Assembly: GCF_040807025.1 (NCBI RefSeq)
Contig: NC_090964.1
Location: 11,593,714-11,657,713, forward strand
Direction of reading: 5' to 3'
DNA length: 64,000 nt
Source of the DNA: Struthio camelus
Lineage: Eukaryota; Chordata; Aves; Struthioniformes; Struthionidae
Of this stretch, positions 32,139 to 44,984 are shown in pieces. Numbering within the stretch: the first letter of the stretch is position 1; every line of letters starts with the position of its first letter. Made by a program: the position numbers and the translations under genes. Below the pieces are notes generated by a model. That model searched no databases. It saw nothing but the letters and a program-made list of their open reading frames with translations, and was not told the DNA's origin.

Positions 32139-35100
32139 GTTGTCTTTTGGCTAGGCACACGCCTGGAGGGCCCCCTCTGGTGCCCTCGGCACTACTGTGG
32201 CAGGTTTCCCTCTGCCCCAGAGCTGGATCTTGGCTCCCTAGGCCCCTTCGCACTGCTCTAGAGGGCTCCGCAGCACTCTTTGGCTCTTCCTTGCTGCCCA
32301 GAGCTGTCCCTTGCTCGTGCCGAGCCCTCAGGAAAGGTCTAGGTGGCCCAGACCCCCTCCAGAGGTCTTCCTTTTCCCCCAGAGTCTCCTTTTGTCCTGG
32401 CACACGCCTTGAGGGTCCCCTCTGGTGCCCTCGGGACTACTCTGGCAGGTTTCCCTGTGCCCCAGAGCTGTCTTCGGCCCCCCCACAGCTCTTAGCACTG
32501 CTCTCTTCACCTCAGAGCCCCTGGGGAGACCTTTGGGGTGCCCCAGAGCTGTCTTTTGGCTCTCCAGACCCCTTAGACACTGTCTAGGTGGCCCAGACCC
32601 CATCCTCAGCTCCTCCTCCTTCCCTAGAGTGGGGTTTTGGGTCATGTGAACCCTTGAGGGCCCCCTCTGGTGCCCTCGGGACTACTCTGGCAGGTTTCCC
32701 TGTGCCCCAGAGCTGTGTAGGTGCCCCCCACAGCTCTTAGCACTGCTGTCTCCACCTCAGAGCCCCTGGGCAGACTTTTGGGGTGCCCCAGAGCTGTCTT
32801 TTTGCCCCCCAGACCCCTTAGGCACTGTGTAGGTGGCCCAGACCCCTTCCTCAGCTCCTCCTGCTTCCCTAGACTGGGGTTTTGGGCCATGTAAACCCTT
32901 AAGGGCCCCCTCTGGGGCCCTCGGCACTACTCTGGCAGGTTTCCCTCTGCCCCAGAGCTGGATCTTGGCTCCCTAGGCCCCTTCGCACTGCTCTAGAGTA
33001 CTCCACAGCACTCTCTGGCTCTTCCTTGCTAGCCAGAGCTGGCTCTTGCTCGTGCTGAGCCCTCAGGAACGGTCTAGGTGGCCCAGACCCCCTCCTGAGC
33101 TCCTCCTCCTTCCCCAGAGTCTCTTTGTGGCCATGCAGAGCCCTTAGAAGCCCTCTCGTGACTTCTGAACTACAATTGCAGTACTCGTTGTGCCCCAGAG
33201 CTGTTTTTTGGCCCCCCAGATCCCTTAGGCACTGTCTAGGTGGCCCAGATCCCCTCCTGAGCTCCTCCTCCTTCCCCAGAGTGGCCTTTTGGCTAGGCAC
33301 ACGCCTTGAGGGCCCCCTCTGCTGCCCTCGGGACTACTCTGGCAGGTTTCCCTGTGCCCCAGAGCTGTCTTGGGGCCCCCCAGAACTCTTAGCACTGCTG
33401 TCTCCACCTCAGAGCCCCTGGGCAGACTTTTGGGGTGCCCCACAGCACTCTTTTGGTCCCCCAGACCCCTTAGGCACTGTCTAGGTGGCCCAGACCCCCT
33501 CCTCAGCTCCTCCTCCTTCCCTAGAGTGGGGTTTTGGGTCATGTAAACCCTTGAGGGCCCCCTCTGGTGCCCTCGGGACTACTCTGGCAGGTTTCCCTCT
33601 GCCCCAGAGCTGTTTTCGGGGCTCACAGAGCTCTTAGCACTGCTCTCTCCACCTCAGAGCCCCTGGGCAGACCTTTGGGGTGCCCCAGAGGTGTCTTTTT
33701 GCCCTCCAGACCCCTTAGGCACTGTCTAGGTGGCCCAGAGCCCCTCCTGAGCTCCTCCTCCTTCCCCAGAGTGGTCTTTTGGCTAGGCACACGCCTTGAG
33801 GGCCCCCTCTGGTGCCCTCGGGACTACTCTGGCAGGTTTCCCTGTGCCCCAGAGCTGTCTTCGGCCCCCCCACAGCTCTTAGCACTGCTCTCTCCACCTC
33901 AGAGCCCCTGGGCAGACTTTTGGGGTGCCCCACAGCACTCTTTTGGCCCTCCGGACCCCTCAGGAACGGTCTAGGTGGCCCAGACCCCCTCCTCAGCTCC
34001 TCCTCCTTCCCTAGAGTGGGGTTTTGGGTCATGCAAACCCTTGAGGGCCCCCTCTGGTGCCCTCGGGACTACTCTGGCAGGTTTCCCTCTGCCCCAGAGC
34101 TGTGTAGGTGCCCCCCACAGCTCTTAGCACTGCTCTATCCAGCTCAGAGGCCCTGCGGAGACCACAGCACTGTTTTGGCCCTCCGGACCCCTTAGGCACT
34201 GTCTAGGTGGCCCAGACGCCGTCCTCAGCTCCTCCTCCTTCCCCAGAGTTTTTTTTAGGCTAGGCACACGCCTTGAGGGCCCCCTCTGGTGCCCTCGGGA
34301 CTACTGTGGCAGGTTTCCCTCTGCCCCAGAGCTGGATCTTGGCTCCCTAGGCCCCTTCGCACTGCTCTAGAGGGCTCCGCACCACTCTTTGGCTCTTCCT
34401 TGCTGCCCAGAGCTGTCCCTTGCTCGTGCCGAGCCCTCAGGAAAGGTCTAGGTGGTCCAGACCCCCTCCAGAGGTCTTCCTTTTCCCCCAGAGTCTCCTT
34501 TTGTCCTGGCACACGCCTTAAGGGTCCCCTCTGGTGCCCTCGGGACTACTCTGGCAGGTTTCCCTGTGCCCCAGAGCTGTCTTCGGCCCCCCCACAGCTC
34601 TTAGCACTGCTCTCTCCACCTCAGAGCCCCTGGGGAGACCTTTGGCGTGCCCCAGAGCTGTCTTTTGGCTCTCCAGACCCCTTAGAAACTGTCTAGGTGG
34701 CCCAGACCCCTTCCTCAGCTCCTCCTCCTTCCCTAGAGTGGGGTTTTGGGTCATGTAAACCCTTGAGGGCCCCCTCTGGTGCCCTCGGGACTACTCTGGC
34801 AGGTTTCCCTGTGCCCCAGAGCTGTGTAGGTACCCCCCACAGCTCTTAGCACTGCTGTCTCCACCTCAGAGCCCCTGCGGAGACCTTTGGGGTGCCGCAG
34901 AGCTGTCTTTTTGCCCCCCAGGCCCCTTAGGCACTGTCTAGGTGGCCCAGACCCCTCCTCAGCTCCTCCTCCTTCCCCAGAATGGGGTTTTGGGTCATGT
35001 AAACCCTTGAGGGCCCCCTCTGGTGCCCTCGGGACTACTCTGGCAGGTGTCCCTGTGCCCCAGAGCTGGATCTTGGCTCGCTAGGCCCCTTCGCACTGCT

Positions 35101-38100
35101 CTAGAGGGCTCCGCACCACTCTTTGGCTCTTCCTTGCTGCCCAGAGCTGTCCCTTGCTCATGCCGAGCCCTCAGGAAAGGTCTAGGTGGCCCAGACCCCC
35201 TCCAGAGGTCTTCCTTTTCCCCCAGAGTCTCCTTTTGTCCTGGCACACGCCTTGAGGGTCCCCTCTGGTGCCCTCGGGACTACTCTGGCAGGTTTCCCTG
35301 TGCCCCAGAGCTGTCTTCGGCCCCCCCACAGCTCTTAGCACTGCTCTCTTCACCTCAGAGCCCCTGGGGAGACCTTTGGGGTGCCCCAGAGCTGTCTTTT
35401 GGCTCTCCAGACCCCTTAGACACTGTCTAGGTGGCCCAGACCCCTTCCTCAGCTCCTCCTCCTTCCCTAGAGTGGGGTTTTGGGTCATGTGAACCCTTGA
35501 GGGCCCCCTCTGGTGCCCTCGGGACTACTCTGGCAGGTTTCCCTGTGCCCCAGAGCTGTGTAGGTGCCCCCCACAGCTCTTAGCACTGCTGTCTCCACCT
35601 CAGAGCCCCTGGGCAGACTTTTGGGGTGCCCCAGAGCTGTCTTTTTGCCCCCCAGACTCCTTAGGCACTGTCTAGGTGGCCCAGACCCCTCCTCAGCTCC
35701 TCCTCCTTCCCCAGAATGGGGTTTTGGGTCATGTAAACCCTTGAGGGCCCCCTCTGGGGCCCTCGGGACTACTCTGGCAGGTTTCCCTCTGCCCCAGAGC
35801 TGTCTTCGGGGCCCACAGAGCTCTTAGCACTGCTCTCTCCACCTCAGAGCCCCTGGGCAGACCTTTGGGGTGCCCCAGAGCTGTCTTCTGGCCCTCCGGA
35901 CCCCTTAGGCACTGTCTAGGTGGCCCAGACCCCTTCCTCAGCTCCTCCTCCTTCCCTAGAGTGGGGTTTTGGGCCATGTAAACCCCTAAGGGCCCCCTCT
36001 GGGGCCCTCGGCACTACTCTGGCAGGTTTCCCTGTGCCCAGAGCTGGATCTTGGCTCCCTAGGCCCCTTCGCACTGCTCTAGAGTACTCCACACCACTCT
36101 CTGGCTCTTCCTTGCTAGCCAGAGCTGGCTCTTGCTCGTGCTGAGCCCTCAGGAACGGTCTAGGTGGCCCAGACCCCTCCTGAGCTCCTCCTCCTTCCCC
36201 AGAGTCTCTTTGTGGCCATGCAGAGCCCTTAGAAGCCCTCTCGTGACTTCTGAACTACAATTGCAGTACTCGTTGTGCCCCAGAGCTGTTTTTTGGCCCC
36301 CCAGATCCCTTAGGCACTGTCTAGGTGGCCCAGATCCCCTCCTGAGCTCCTCCTCCTTCCCCAGAGTGGTCTTTTAGCTAGGCACACGCCTTGAGGGCCC
36401 CCTCTGGTGCCCTCGGGACTACTCTGGCAGGTTTCCCTGTGCCCCAGAGCTGTCTTCGGCCCCCCCACAGCTCTTAGCACTACTCTCTCCACCTCAGAGC
36501 CCCTGGGCAGACTTTTGGGGTGCCCCACAGCACTCTTTTGGCCCTCCGGACCCCTTAGGCACTGTCTAGGTGGCCCAGACCCCCTCCTCAGCTCCTCCTC
36601 CTTCCCTAGAGTGGGGTTTTGGGTCATGTAAACCCTTGAGGGCCCCCTCTGGTGCCCTCGGGACTACTCTGGCAGGTTTCCCTGTGCCCCAGAGCTGTGT
36701 AGGGGCCCCCCACAGCTCTTAGCACTGCTGTCTCCACCTCAGAGCCCCTGGGGAGACCTTTGGGGTGCCCCAGAGCTGTGTTGGGGCCCCCCATAGCTCT
36801 TAGCACTGCTCTCTCCACCTCAGAGCCCCTGCGGAGACCTTTGGCGTGCCCCAGAGCTGTCTTTTGGCTCTCCGGACCCCTTAGGCACTGTCTAGGTGGC
36901 CCAGAGCCCCTCCTCAGCTCCTCCTCCTTCCCCAGAGTGGTCTTTTGGCTAGGCACACGCCTTGAGGGCCCCCTCTGGTGCCCTCGGGACTACTGTGGCA
37001 GGTTTCCCTCTGCCCCAGAGCTGGATCTTGGCTCCCTAGGCCCCTTCGCAACTCTCTAGAGCACCCCGCAACACTCTTTGGCTCCTCCTTGCTAGCCAGA
37101 GCTGTCTCTTGCTCGTGCTGAGCCCTCAGGAACGGTCTAGGTGGCCCGGACCCCCTCCTCAGCTCCTCCTCCTTCCCCAGAGTGGTCTTTTGGCTAGGCA
37201 CACGCCTTGAGGGCCCCCTCTGGTGCCCTCGGGACTACTCTGGCAGGTTTCCCTCTGCCCCAGAGCTGTCTTCGGCCCCCCCACAGCTCTTAGCACTGCT
37301 CTATCCATCTCAGAGCCCCTGTGGAGACCTTTGGGGTGCCCCAGAGCTGTCTTTTGGCTCTCCGGACCCCTTAGGCACTGTCTAGGTGGCCCAGACGCCG
37401 TCCTCAGCTCCTCCTCCTTCCCCAGACTTGTCTTTTGGCTAGGCACACGCCTTGAGGGCCCCCTCTGGGGCCCTCGGCACTACTCTGGCAGGTGTCCCTG
37501 TGCCCCAGAGCTGGATCTTGGCTCCCTAGGCCCCTTCGCACTGCCCTAGAGCACTCCGCAGCACTCTTTGGCTCTTCCTTGCTAGCCAGAGATGTCTCTT
37601 GCTCGTGCTGAGCCCTTAGGAACGGTCTAGGTGGCCCAGACCCCCTCCTGAGCTCTTCCTCCTTCCCCAGAGTCTCTTTGTGGCCATGCAGAGCCCTTAG
37701 AAGCCCTCTCGTGACTTCTGAACTACAATTGCAGTACTCGTTGTGCCCCAGAGCTGTTTTTTGGCCCCCCAGATCCCTTAGGCACTATCTAGGTGGCCCA
37801 GATCCCCTCCTAAGCTCCTCTTCCTTCCCCAGAGTTGTCTTTTGGCTAGGCACACGCCTGGAGGGCCCCCTCTGGTGCCCTCGGGACTACTCTGGCAGGT
37901 TTCCCTCTGCCCCAGAGCTGGATCTTGGCTCCCTAGGCCCCTTCGCACCGCTCTAGAGCGCTCCGCACCACTCTCTGGCTCCTCCTTGCTAGCCAGAGCT
38001 GTCCCTTGCTCGTGCTGAGCCCTCGGGAAAGGTCTAGGTGGCCCAGACCCCCTCCTCAGCTCCTCCTCCTTCCCCAGAGTTGCCTTTTGGCTAGGCACAC

Positions 38101-41100
38101 GACTTGAGGGCCCCCTCTGGTGCCCTCGGGACTACTCTGGCAGGTTTCCCTGTGCCCCAGAGCTGTCTTCGGCCCCCCCACAGCTCTTAGCACTGCTCTC
38201 TCCACCTCAGAGCCCCTGCGGAGACCTTTGGGGTGCCCCAGAGCTGTCTTTTTGCCCCCCGGACCCCTTAGACACTGTCTAGGTGGCCCAGACGCCGTCC
38301 TCAGCTCCTCCTCCTTCCCCAGAGTGGTCTTTTGGCTAGGCACACGCCTTGAGGGCCCCCTCTGGGGCCCTCGGGACTACTCTGGCAGGTGTCCCTGTGC
38401 CCCAGAGCTGTCTTGGGGCCCCCCAGAACTCTTAGCACTGCTGTCTCCACCTCAGAGCCCCTGGGCAGACTTTTGGGGTGCCCCACAGCACTCTTTTGGC
38501 CCTCCGGACCCCTCAGGAACGGTCTAGGTGGCCCAGACCCCTTCCTCAGCTCCTCCTCCTTCCCTAGAGTGGGGTTTTGGGTCATGTGAACCCTTGAGGG
38601 CCCCCTCTGGTGCCCTCGGGACTACTCTGGCAGGTTTCCCTCTGCCCCAGAGCTGTGTAGGTGCCCCCCACAGCTCTTAGCACTGCTCTATCCAGCTCAG
38701 AGGCCCTGCGGAGACCACAGCACTGTTTTGGCCCTCCGGACCCCTTAGGCACTGTCTAGGTGGCCCAGACGCCGTCCTCAGCTCCTCCTCCTTCCCCAGA
38801 CTTGTCTTTTGGCTAGGCACACGCCTTGAGGGCCCACTCTGGTGCCCTCGGGACTACTGTGGCAGGTTTCCCTCTGCCCCAGAGCTGGATCTTGGCTCCC
38901 TAGGCCCCTTCGCACTGCTCTAGAGGGCTCCGCACCACTCTTTGGCTGCCCAGAGCTGTCCCTTGCTCATGCCGAGCCCTCAGGAAAGGTCTAGGTGGCC
39001 CAGACTCCCTCCAGAGGTCTTCCTTTTCCCCCAGAGTCTCCTTTTGTCCTGGCACACGCCTTGAGGGTCCCCTCTGGTGCCCTCGGGACTACTCTGGCAG
39101 GTTTCCCTGTGCCCCAGAGCTGTCTTCGGCCCCCCCACAGCTCTTAGCACTGCTGTCTCCACCTCAGAGCCCCTGGGGAGACCTTTGGGGTGCCCCAGAG
39201 CTGTCTTTTGGCTCTCCAGACCCCTTAGGCACTGTCTAGGTGGCCCAGACCCCTTCCTCAGCTCCTCCTCCTTCCCTAGAGTGGGGTTTTGGGCCATGTA
39301 AACCCTTGAGGGCCCCCTCTGGGGCCCTCGGCACTACTCTGGCAGGTTTCCCTCTGCCCCAGAGCTGGATCTTGGCTCCCTAGGCTCCTTGGCACCACTG
39401 TAGAGCACTCCGCAGCACTCTTTGGCTCTTCCTTGCTGCCCAGAGCTGTCTTTTGCTTGTGCTGAGCTCTCTGAAACTGTCTAGGTGGCCCAGAATCCCT
39501 CCTGAGCTCCTCCTCCTTCCCCAGAGTCTCTTTGTGGCCGTGGAGAGCCCTTAGAAGCCCTCTCGTGTCTTCTGAACTACAATTGCAGTACTCGTTGTGC
39601 CCCAGAGCTGTCTTTTGGCCCTCCGGACCCCTTAGGCACTGTCTAGGTGGCCCAGACCCCCTCCTCAGTTACACCTTCATCCCCAGAGATGTCTTTTGGC
39701 TAGGCACACACCTTGAGGGCCCCCTCTGGTGCCCTCGGGACTACTCTGGCAGGTTTCCCCGTGCCCCAGAGCTGTGTAGGTGCCCCGCAGAGCTCTTAGC
39801 ACTGCTCTATCCACCTCAGTGCCCCTGGGGAGACCTTTGGGGTGCCCCAGAGGTGTCTTTTTGCCCTCCAGACCCCTTAGGCACTGTCTAGGTGGCCCAG
39901 AGCCCCTCCTCAGCTCCTCCTCCTTCCCCAGAGTGGTCTTTTGGCTAGGCACATGCCTTGAGGGCCCCCTCTGGTGCCCTTGGGACTACTCTGGCAGGTT
40001 TCCCTGTGCCCCAGAGCTGGATCTTGGCTCCCTAGGCCCCTAGGCACCGCTCTAGAGCACTCCGCACCACTCTTTGGCTCTTCCTTGCTGCCCAGAGCTG
40101 TCTTTTGCTTGTGCCAAGCCCTCGGGAAGGGTCTAGATGGGCCAGACCCCTCCTGAGCTCCTCCTCCTTCCCCAGAGTCTCTTTGTGGCCATGGAGAGCC
40201 CTTAGAAGCCCTCTCGTGTCTTCTGAACTACAATTGCAGTACTCGTTGTGCCCCAGAGCTGTCTTTTGGCCCTCCGGAGCCCTTAGGCACTGTCTAGGTG
40301 GCCCAGACCCCCTCCTCAGCTCCTCCTCCTTCCCTAGAGTGGGGTTTTGGGCCATGTAAACCCTTGAGGGCCCCCTCTGGTGCCCTTGGGACTACTCTGG
40401 CAGGTTTCCCTGTGCCCCAGAGCTGTCTTTGAGCCCCCCACAGCTCTTAGCACTGCTGTCTCCACCTCAGAGCCCCTGGGGAGACCTTTGGGGTGCCCCA
40501 CAGCACTCTTTTTTCCCCCGAGACTCCTTAGGCACCATCTAGGTGGCCCAGACCCCCTCCTCAGCTCCACCTTCTTCCCCAGAGTGGTCTTTTGGCTAGG
40601 CACACGCCTTGAGGGCCCCCTCTGGTGCCCTCGGCACTACTCTGGCAGGTTTCCCTGTGCCCCAGAGCTGTCTTCGGCCCCCCCACAGCTCTTAGCACTG
40701 CTCTATCCACCTCAGAGCCCCTGGGCAGACCTTTGGGGTGCCCCACAGCACTCTTTTGGCCCTCCGGACCCCTTAGGCACTGTGTAGGTGGCCCAGACCC
40801 CCTCCTCAGCTCCACCTTCTTCCCCAGAGTGGTCTTTTGGCTAGGCACACGCCTTGAGGGCCCCCTCTGGTGCCCTCGGGACTACTCTGGCAGGTCTCCC
40901 TGTGCCCCAGAGCTGTCTTTGGGCCCCCCCCCCACAGCTCTTAGCACTGCTCTATCCACCTCAGAGCCCCTGGGCAGACCTTTGGGGTGCCCCACAGCAC
41001 TCTTTTGGCCCCTGAGACCCCTTAGGCACTGTCTAGGTTGCCCAGACCCCCTCCTAACGTCCTCCTCCTTCCCCAGAGATGTCCTTTGGCTAGGCACATG

Positions 41101-42460
41101 CCTTGAGGGCCCCCTCTGGTGCCCTCGGCACTACTCTGGCAAGTTTCCCTGTGCCCCAGAGCTGTCTTTGGGCCCCCCCCCAGAGCTCTTAGCACTGCTC
41201 TATCCACCTCAGAGCCCCTGGGCAGACCTTTGGGGTGCCCCAGAGCTGTGTAAGTGCCCCCCACAGCTCATAGCACTGCTCTATCCACCTCAGAGCCCCT
41301 GGGCAGACCTTTGGGGTGCCCCACAGCACTCTTTTGGCCCTCCGGACCCCTTAGGCACTGTCTAGGTGGCCCAGACCCCCTCCTCAGCTCCACCTTCTTC
41401 CCCAGAGTTGTCTTTTGGCTAGGCACACACCTTGAGGGCCCCCTCTGGTGCCCTCGGGACTACTCTGGCAGGTTTCCCTCTGCCCCAGAGCTGTGTAGGT
41501 GCCCCGCAGAGCTCTTAGCACTGCTCTATCCACCTCAGAGCCCTTGGGCAGACCTTTGGGGTGCCCCAGAGCTGTCTTCCGGCCCTCCGGACCCCTTAGG
41601 CACTGTGTAGGTGGCCCAGACCCCCTCCTCAGCTCCTCCTCCTTCCCCAGAGTTGTCTTTTGGCTAGGCACACGCCTTGAGGGCCCCCTCTGGTGCCCTC
41701 GGCACTACTCTGGCAGGTTTCCCTGTGCCCCAGAGCTGTCTTTGGGCCCCCCCCAGAGCTCTTAGCACTGCTCTATCCACCTCAGAGCCCCTGGGCAGAC
41801 CTTTGGGGTGCCCCAGAGCTGTCTTCTGGCCCTCCGGACCCCTTAGGCACTGTCTAGGTGGCCCAGACCCCCTCCTAAGGTCCTCCTCCTTCCCCAGAGT
41901 TGTCTTTTGGCTAGCCCCATGCTTTGAGGGCCCCCTCTGGTGCTCTCGGGACTACTCTGGCAGGTTTCCCTGTGCCCCAGAGCTGTGCTGGGGACCCCCA
42001 CAGCTCTTAGCACTGCTCTATCCACCTCAGAGCCCCTGGGCAGACCTTTGGGGTGCCCCAGAGCTGTCTTCCGGCCCTCCGGACCCCTTAGACACTGTCT
42101 AGGTGGCCCAGACCCCCTCCTCAGCTCCTCCTCCTTCCCTAGAGTGGGGTTTTGGGCCATGTAAACCCTTGAGGGCCCACTCTGGTGCCCTCGGGACTAC
42201 TCTGGCAGGTTTCCCTCTGCCCCAGAGCTGGATCTTGGCTCCCTAGGCCCCTTGGCACCGCTCTAGAGCACTCCGTACCACTCTTTGGCTCTTCCTTGCT
42301 GCCAAGAGCTGTCTTTTGTTTGTTCTGAGCTCTCTGAAACTGTCTAGGTGGCCCAGAATCCCTGTGAAGCTCCTCCTCCTTCCCCAGAGTCTCTTTGTGG
42401 CTATGGAGAGCCCTTAGAAGCCCTCTCGTGTCTTCTGAATCAGTCTTTCTGTAGTTGTTG
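32139..42460. repeat. Higher-order satellite: 81-bp monomers in 245-bp trimers
   Basis: The basic unit is a monomer of 81-83 bp starting at G(C/T)TGTCTT and ending CCCCAGA. At least six types recur. A contains GGCTAGGCACACGCC or the variant GGGTCATGTAAACCC. B has CACAGCTCTTAGCACTG. C has GACCCCTTAGGCACTGTCTA. D begins GCTGGATCTTGGCTCCC. E begins GCTGTCCCTTGCTCGTG. F begins GTCTCTTTGTGGCCATG. A-B-C trimers of 245 bp are the commonest (81+81+83). A-D-E trimers and A-D-E-F-C pentamers also occur. About forty A monomers lie in the core. Small frames of 60-250 codons seen here repeat with the satellite and are not genes. Confidence 0.93.
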
Positions 42461-43915
42461 TACCTTAGAGCGGTCTTCTGGTCCTCCAGACTCCTTTGGC
42501 ACTGTCTAGGTCCTCCAGAACCCCTCCGCAGGTTCCTCGTGTTCCCCATAGGCTTTTTTGCGGTTAGACCCACCCGTCTAGTTCCCTTCGGACTAATCTG
42601 GAAGGTTTCCCTTTTGGGGCTTCCCAGAGCTCTTAGAACTCCTGTGTTCACATCAGGAGCCCTCTGGAGACCTTTGGGTTCCCAGAGCCATGTGTTAGTT
42701 CTTTGTCCCTGTTGACAGCCCTCTGTTCTTGCCTGGCCTTTCCTCTTTTATCTTTCCCTGCAAACGTATGTTGGCTTCCTGGGCCCCTTAGTACCTTTCT
42801 AGTGTGATATGCACTCCTTTTCCAGCCTTCCTAGTGCTACAGAGCTTTGTTTTGGACTTGCAGCTCATGTAGTCCCTCCCAAAGCTCTCTGCAGGTCTTT
42901 GTTGGATCATAGAGCCCTCATTTGGCCATGCAGCTGTCTTTGCAGCTCTGCAGTCTGTTGTGGAACCGTCTTTTGGCTGTAATTGTGCTCTAGAAGTTTT
43001 TTGTGCTTGTTGGTCTTGTATTTGGGACCTCTCTTTGTCTTTCTTTGTTCCCCAGAGCTGTCTTCTGGCCCTCTAGACCCCTCTTGAGCCATGTAGTCAC
43101 TTCTGAACTCCTCCTGAGGGCTTCCTTGCACCTCAGACTCTCTTTTTGGCCATGTAGACCCCTTAGAACCCCTGTAGTGTGCTCTGGAGTCTCTTTTTGG
43201 CTTTCCTCATTTCCCAGAGCTGTATCTTGATCCTCTAGACTGATTTAGGACCCCTGTAGTGGCCTCAAAATGTTTCTGGAGTCTTTTGTTGCAACATGGA
43301 GCTCTGTGTTGGCCCTCCAGCCCTTTCAGCAGCTCTCAATTTTTCTCCCCTCTCCCCCCTGCCCACTTTTTTGGCCTTTTATCTTTCCCTCACAGACCTC
43401 TGTTGGCCGTCTAGGCTTTTTAGCACCCCTCTAGTGAACTCTGGAGTTCTCTTTCAGCTTTCCTTTTTTCCCAGAGCCATCTTTTGGCTCTGTCAATCCT
43501 TTAAGATTGTTGTAGTGTCCTCAGAACTTTTCTGAACAGTGCTCTCTGTTCATCATCTAGTGGTCTTAGCAGCCTTGTTTTCCCTTGGACCCCTTGGGGA
43601 AACTCTAGTTATTCTCTACTGGTTTTTTTTTTATTGTTCTCTAGTCTCCATTGGAAATGTGTAATCCAATCTGGAGTCCTCTGTAGAGCTTTGTTGTGTT
43701 GCATAGACTTCCATTGGTCCTGCAGACTTGTGAGGAGCCCCTTTATTTTATTCTGGATTATTCTTTGTTGTGCCCCAGAATGCTGCATTGGTCTTTCAGC
43801 CCTCTTAGCATCCCTCTTGTGCCCTCCGGAGCCATCCTGAGATCTCCTTGTGTCAGTTCTGCAGTTAGTGATACAGATATAGTATTCTCCTGGATAACTA
43901 GTCATTCCAGCCACT
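42461..43915. repeat. Diverged monomeric satellite, distal flank
   Basis: The same phrases (CCCAGAGCTGTCTTCTGGCCC, CTAGACCCCTTAG, CTCAGAACTCCTC) continue as single diverged monomers beyond the ordered core and fade out near 43.9 kb. The flank is more T-rich than the core. Confidence 0.75.
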
Positions 43916-44387
43916 GACTTTTTTTCTCTTCATTTTAGGTACTATAGAAGACCCATTCCTCTTAGGAAGTGCTCCTATTACAGCAGAGGGCTTGTTCCCA
44001 GAGTTCATTTTGATATCCTGGTTTGCCCTTCAGGAAATGTTGCCCTGCCAGAGCAGCTGTATTCTATGCAGACCTGAACCCATTAGAGGACTATGGTATA
44101 GCATTCCCTTTGTAGGCGCTGTGGAATGTTGTAGTTTTTTTCCTAAGTATAACCAGAACTCATTTGTAGCTTTTAATATGAAGGCTTGTGCTAGTTAAGG
44201 TAAAAAGGAGTTTAATGACCTACCTCTTGATAATGTAGATACTATATGAAGTCTCAGTAAAAAAACAGATGTTCTATTTCATAGAAGAGGTCTCTTTATC
44301 CCTTCTGTCCTCTCTGTTCTAGATGCTGAGTGGCAGAAGAATTGCTTCTGCCTAGCCCTATGTATTTATGGTTGCTGTTTGTTTGCC
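43916..44387. other. Unique-looking spacer before the promoter candidate
   Basis: Short AT-richer stretch with no tandem structure between the satellite and the repeated transcription unit. No gene is recognised. Confidence 0.45.
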
Positions 44388-44475
44388 CCTCCCCTCCAAA
44401 GGGTTTCTGGGTAGGGAAGTGGGTGGGGCCTAGGGTTACATAAAGCGGGGGTCTCTCTTCCCTGAGTTCATTCTG
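44388..44475 (+). promoter_or_regulatory. TATA-like and initiator promoter of the distal transcription unit
   Basis: A GC-box-like CCCCTCCCC (44,388-44,396) and GGGTGGGGCC (44,421-44,430) precede TTACATAAAG (44,436-44,445), a TATA-box variant. An initiator match TCATTCT (pattern YYANWYY) has its A at 44,470, about 31 bases downstream of the TATA-like box, which is the normal spacing. It faces the telomere and lies 470 bases before the first clear exon-like module. Confidence 0.45.
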
Positions 44476-44941
44476 CCTTTGATCTGCTGTGGGAGTGGTA
44501 GTTTGTAATGGGCTTAGCAAATAACAGCATTTGAGGATGTACAACTATCCTGGAAGACCTATTTGTACGCTTGGAGATGCGAAGGCCATTGAACAATAGA
44601 AGAGCAATGAGGCAGCTTGAGCTGGAGCTGTCATTATGAGAGGGAAGTGTTTGTAGGAGATAGGGTTTTTCTTGGGTAGCATCTCGGTGTGGGTTGTTTG
44701 GGCTGAAAAAGGGCTTCTGAATATCCTGTTGTATCTTTTGTTGACGGTCACTGTTGTTTTCTGGTGTTTTTGAGTTTATTGTGGAAGGGATGCAGCTTCT
44801 TCACGGGGCTCTTCTGAGATGATGGGAGTTGGGGAATTGTTTGTTGCTCTGCAGGACTGCAGAAAAGAAGAGGCAGGAGGGGTTCAGGGAAAACATTTTT
44901 TCCTAGTTTTGTACCCTAGGTTTTTTTTGCATTGGGTGCAG

Positions 44942-44984
44942 TTGTGGTGTGGTGAAGCCAAGCGCTGAGACGGAGGCTGAGCAG
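44942..44984 (+). other. First clear exon-like module
   Basis: A T-rich tract ending TTGGGTGCAG (AG at 44,940-44,941) precedes a 43-nt segment that ends GAGCAG|GTAAGA. It corresponds to the module at 50,157-50,212 and to those near 46,378, 48,263 and 52,337, and shares the phrase GCTGAGACGGAGGCTGAGCA with the copy near 46,410. Confidence 0.45.

Noticed and set aside
31854..42660. Dozens of open frames of 60-246 codons on both strands
   Set aside because: They recur with the 245-bp satellite period on both strands and change only as the satellite changes.
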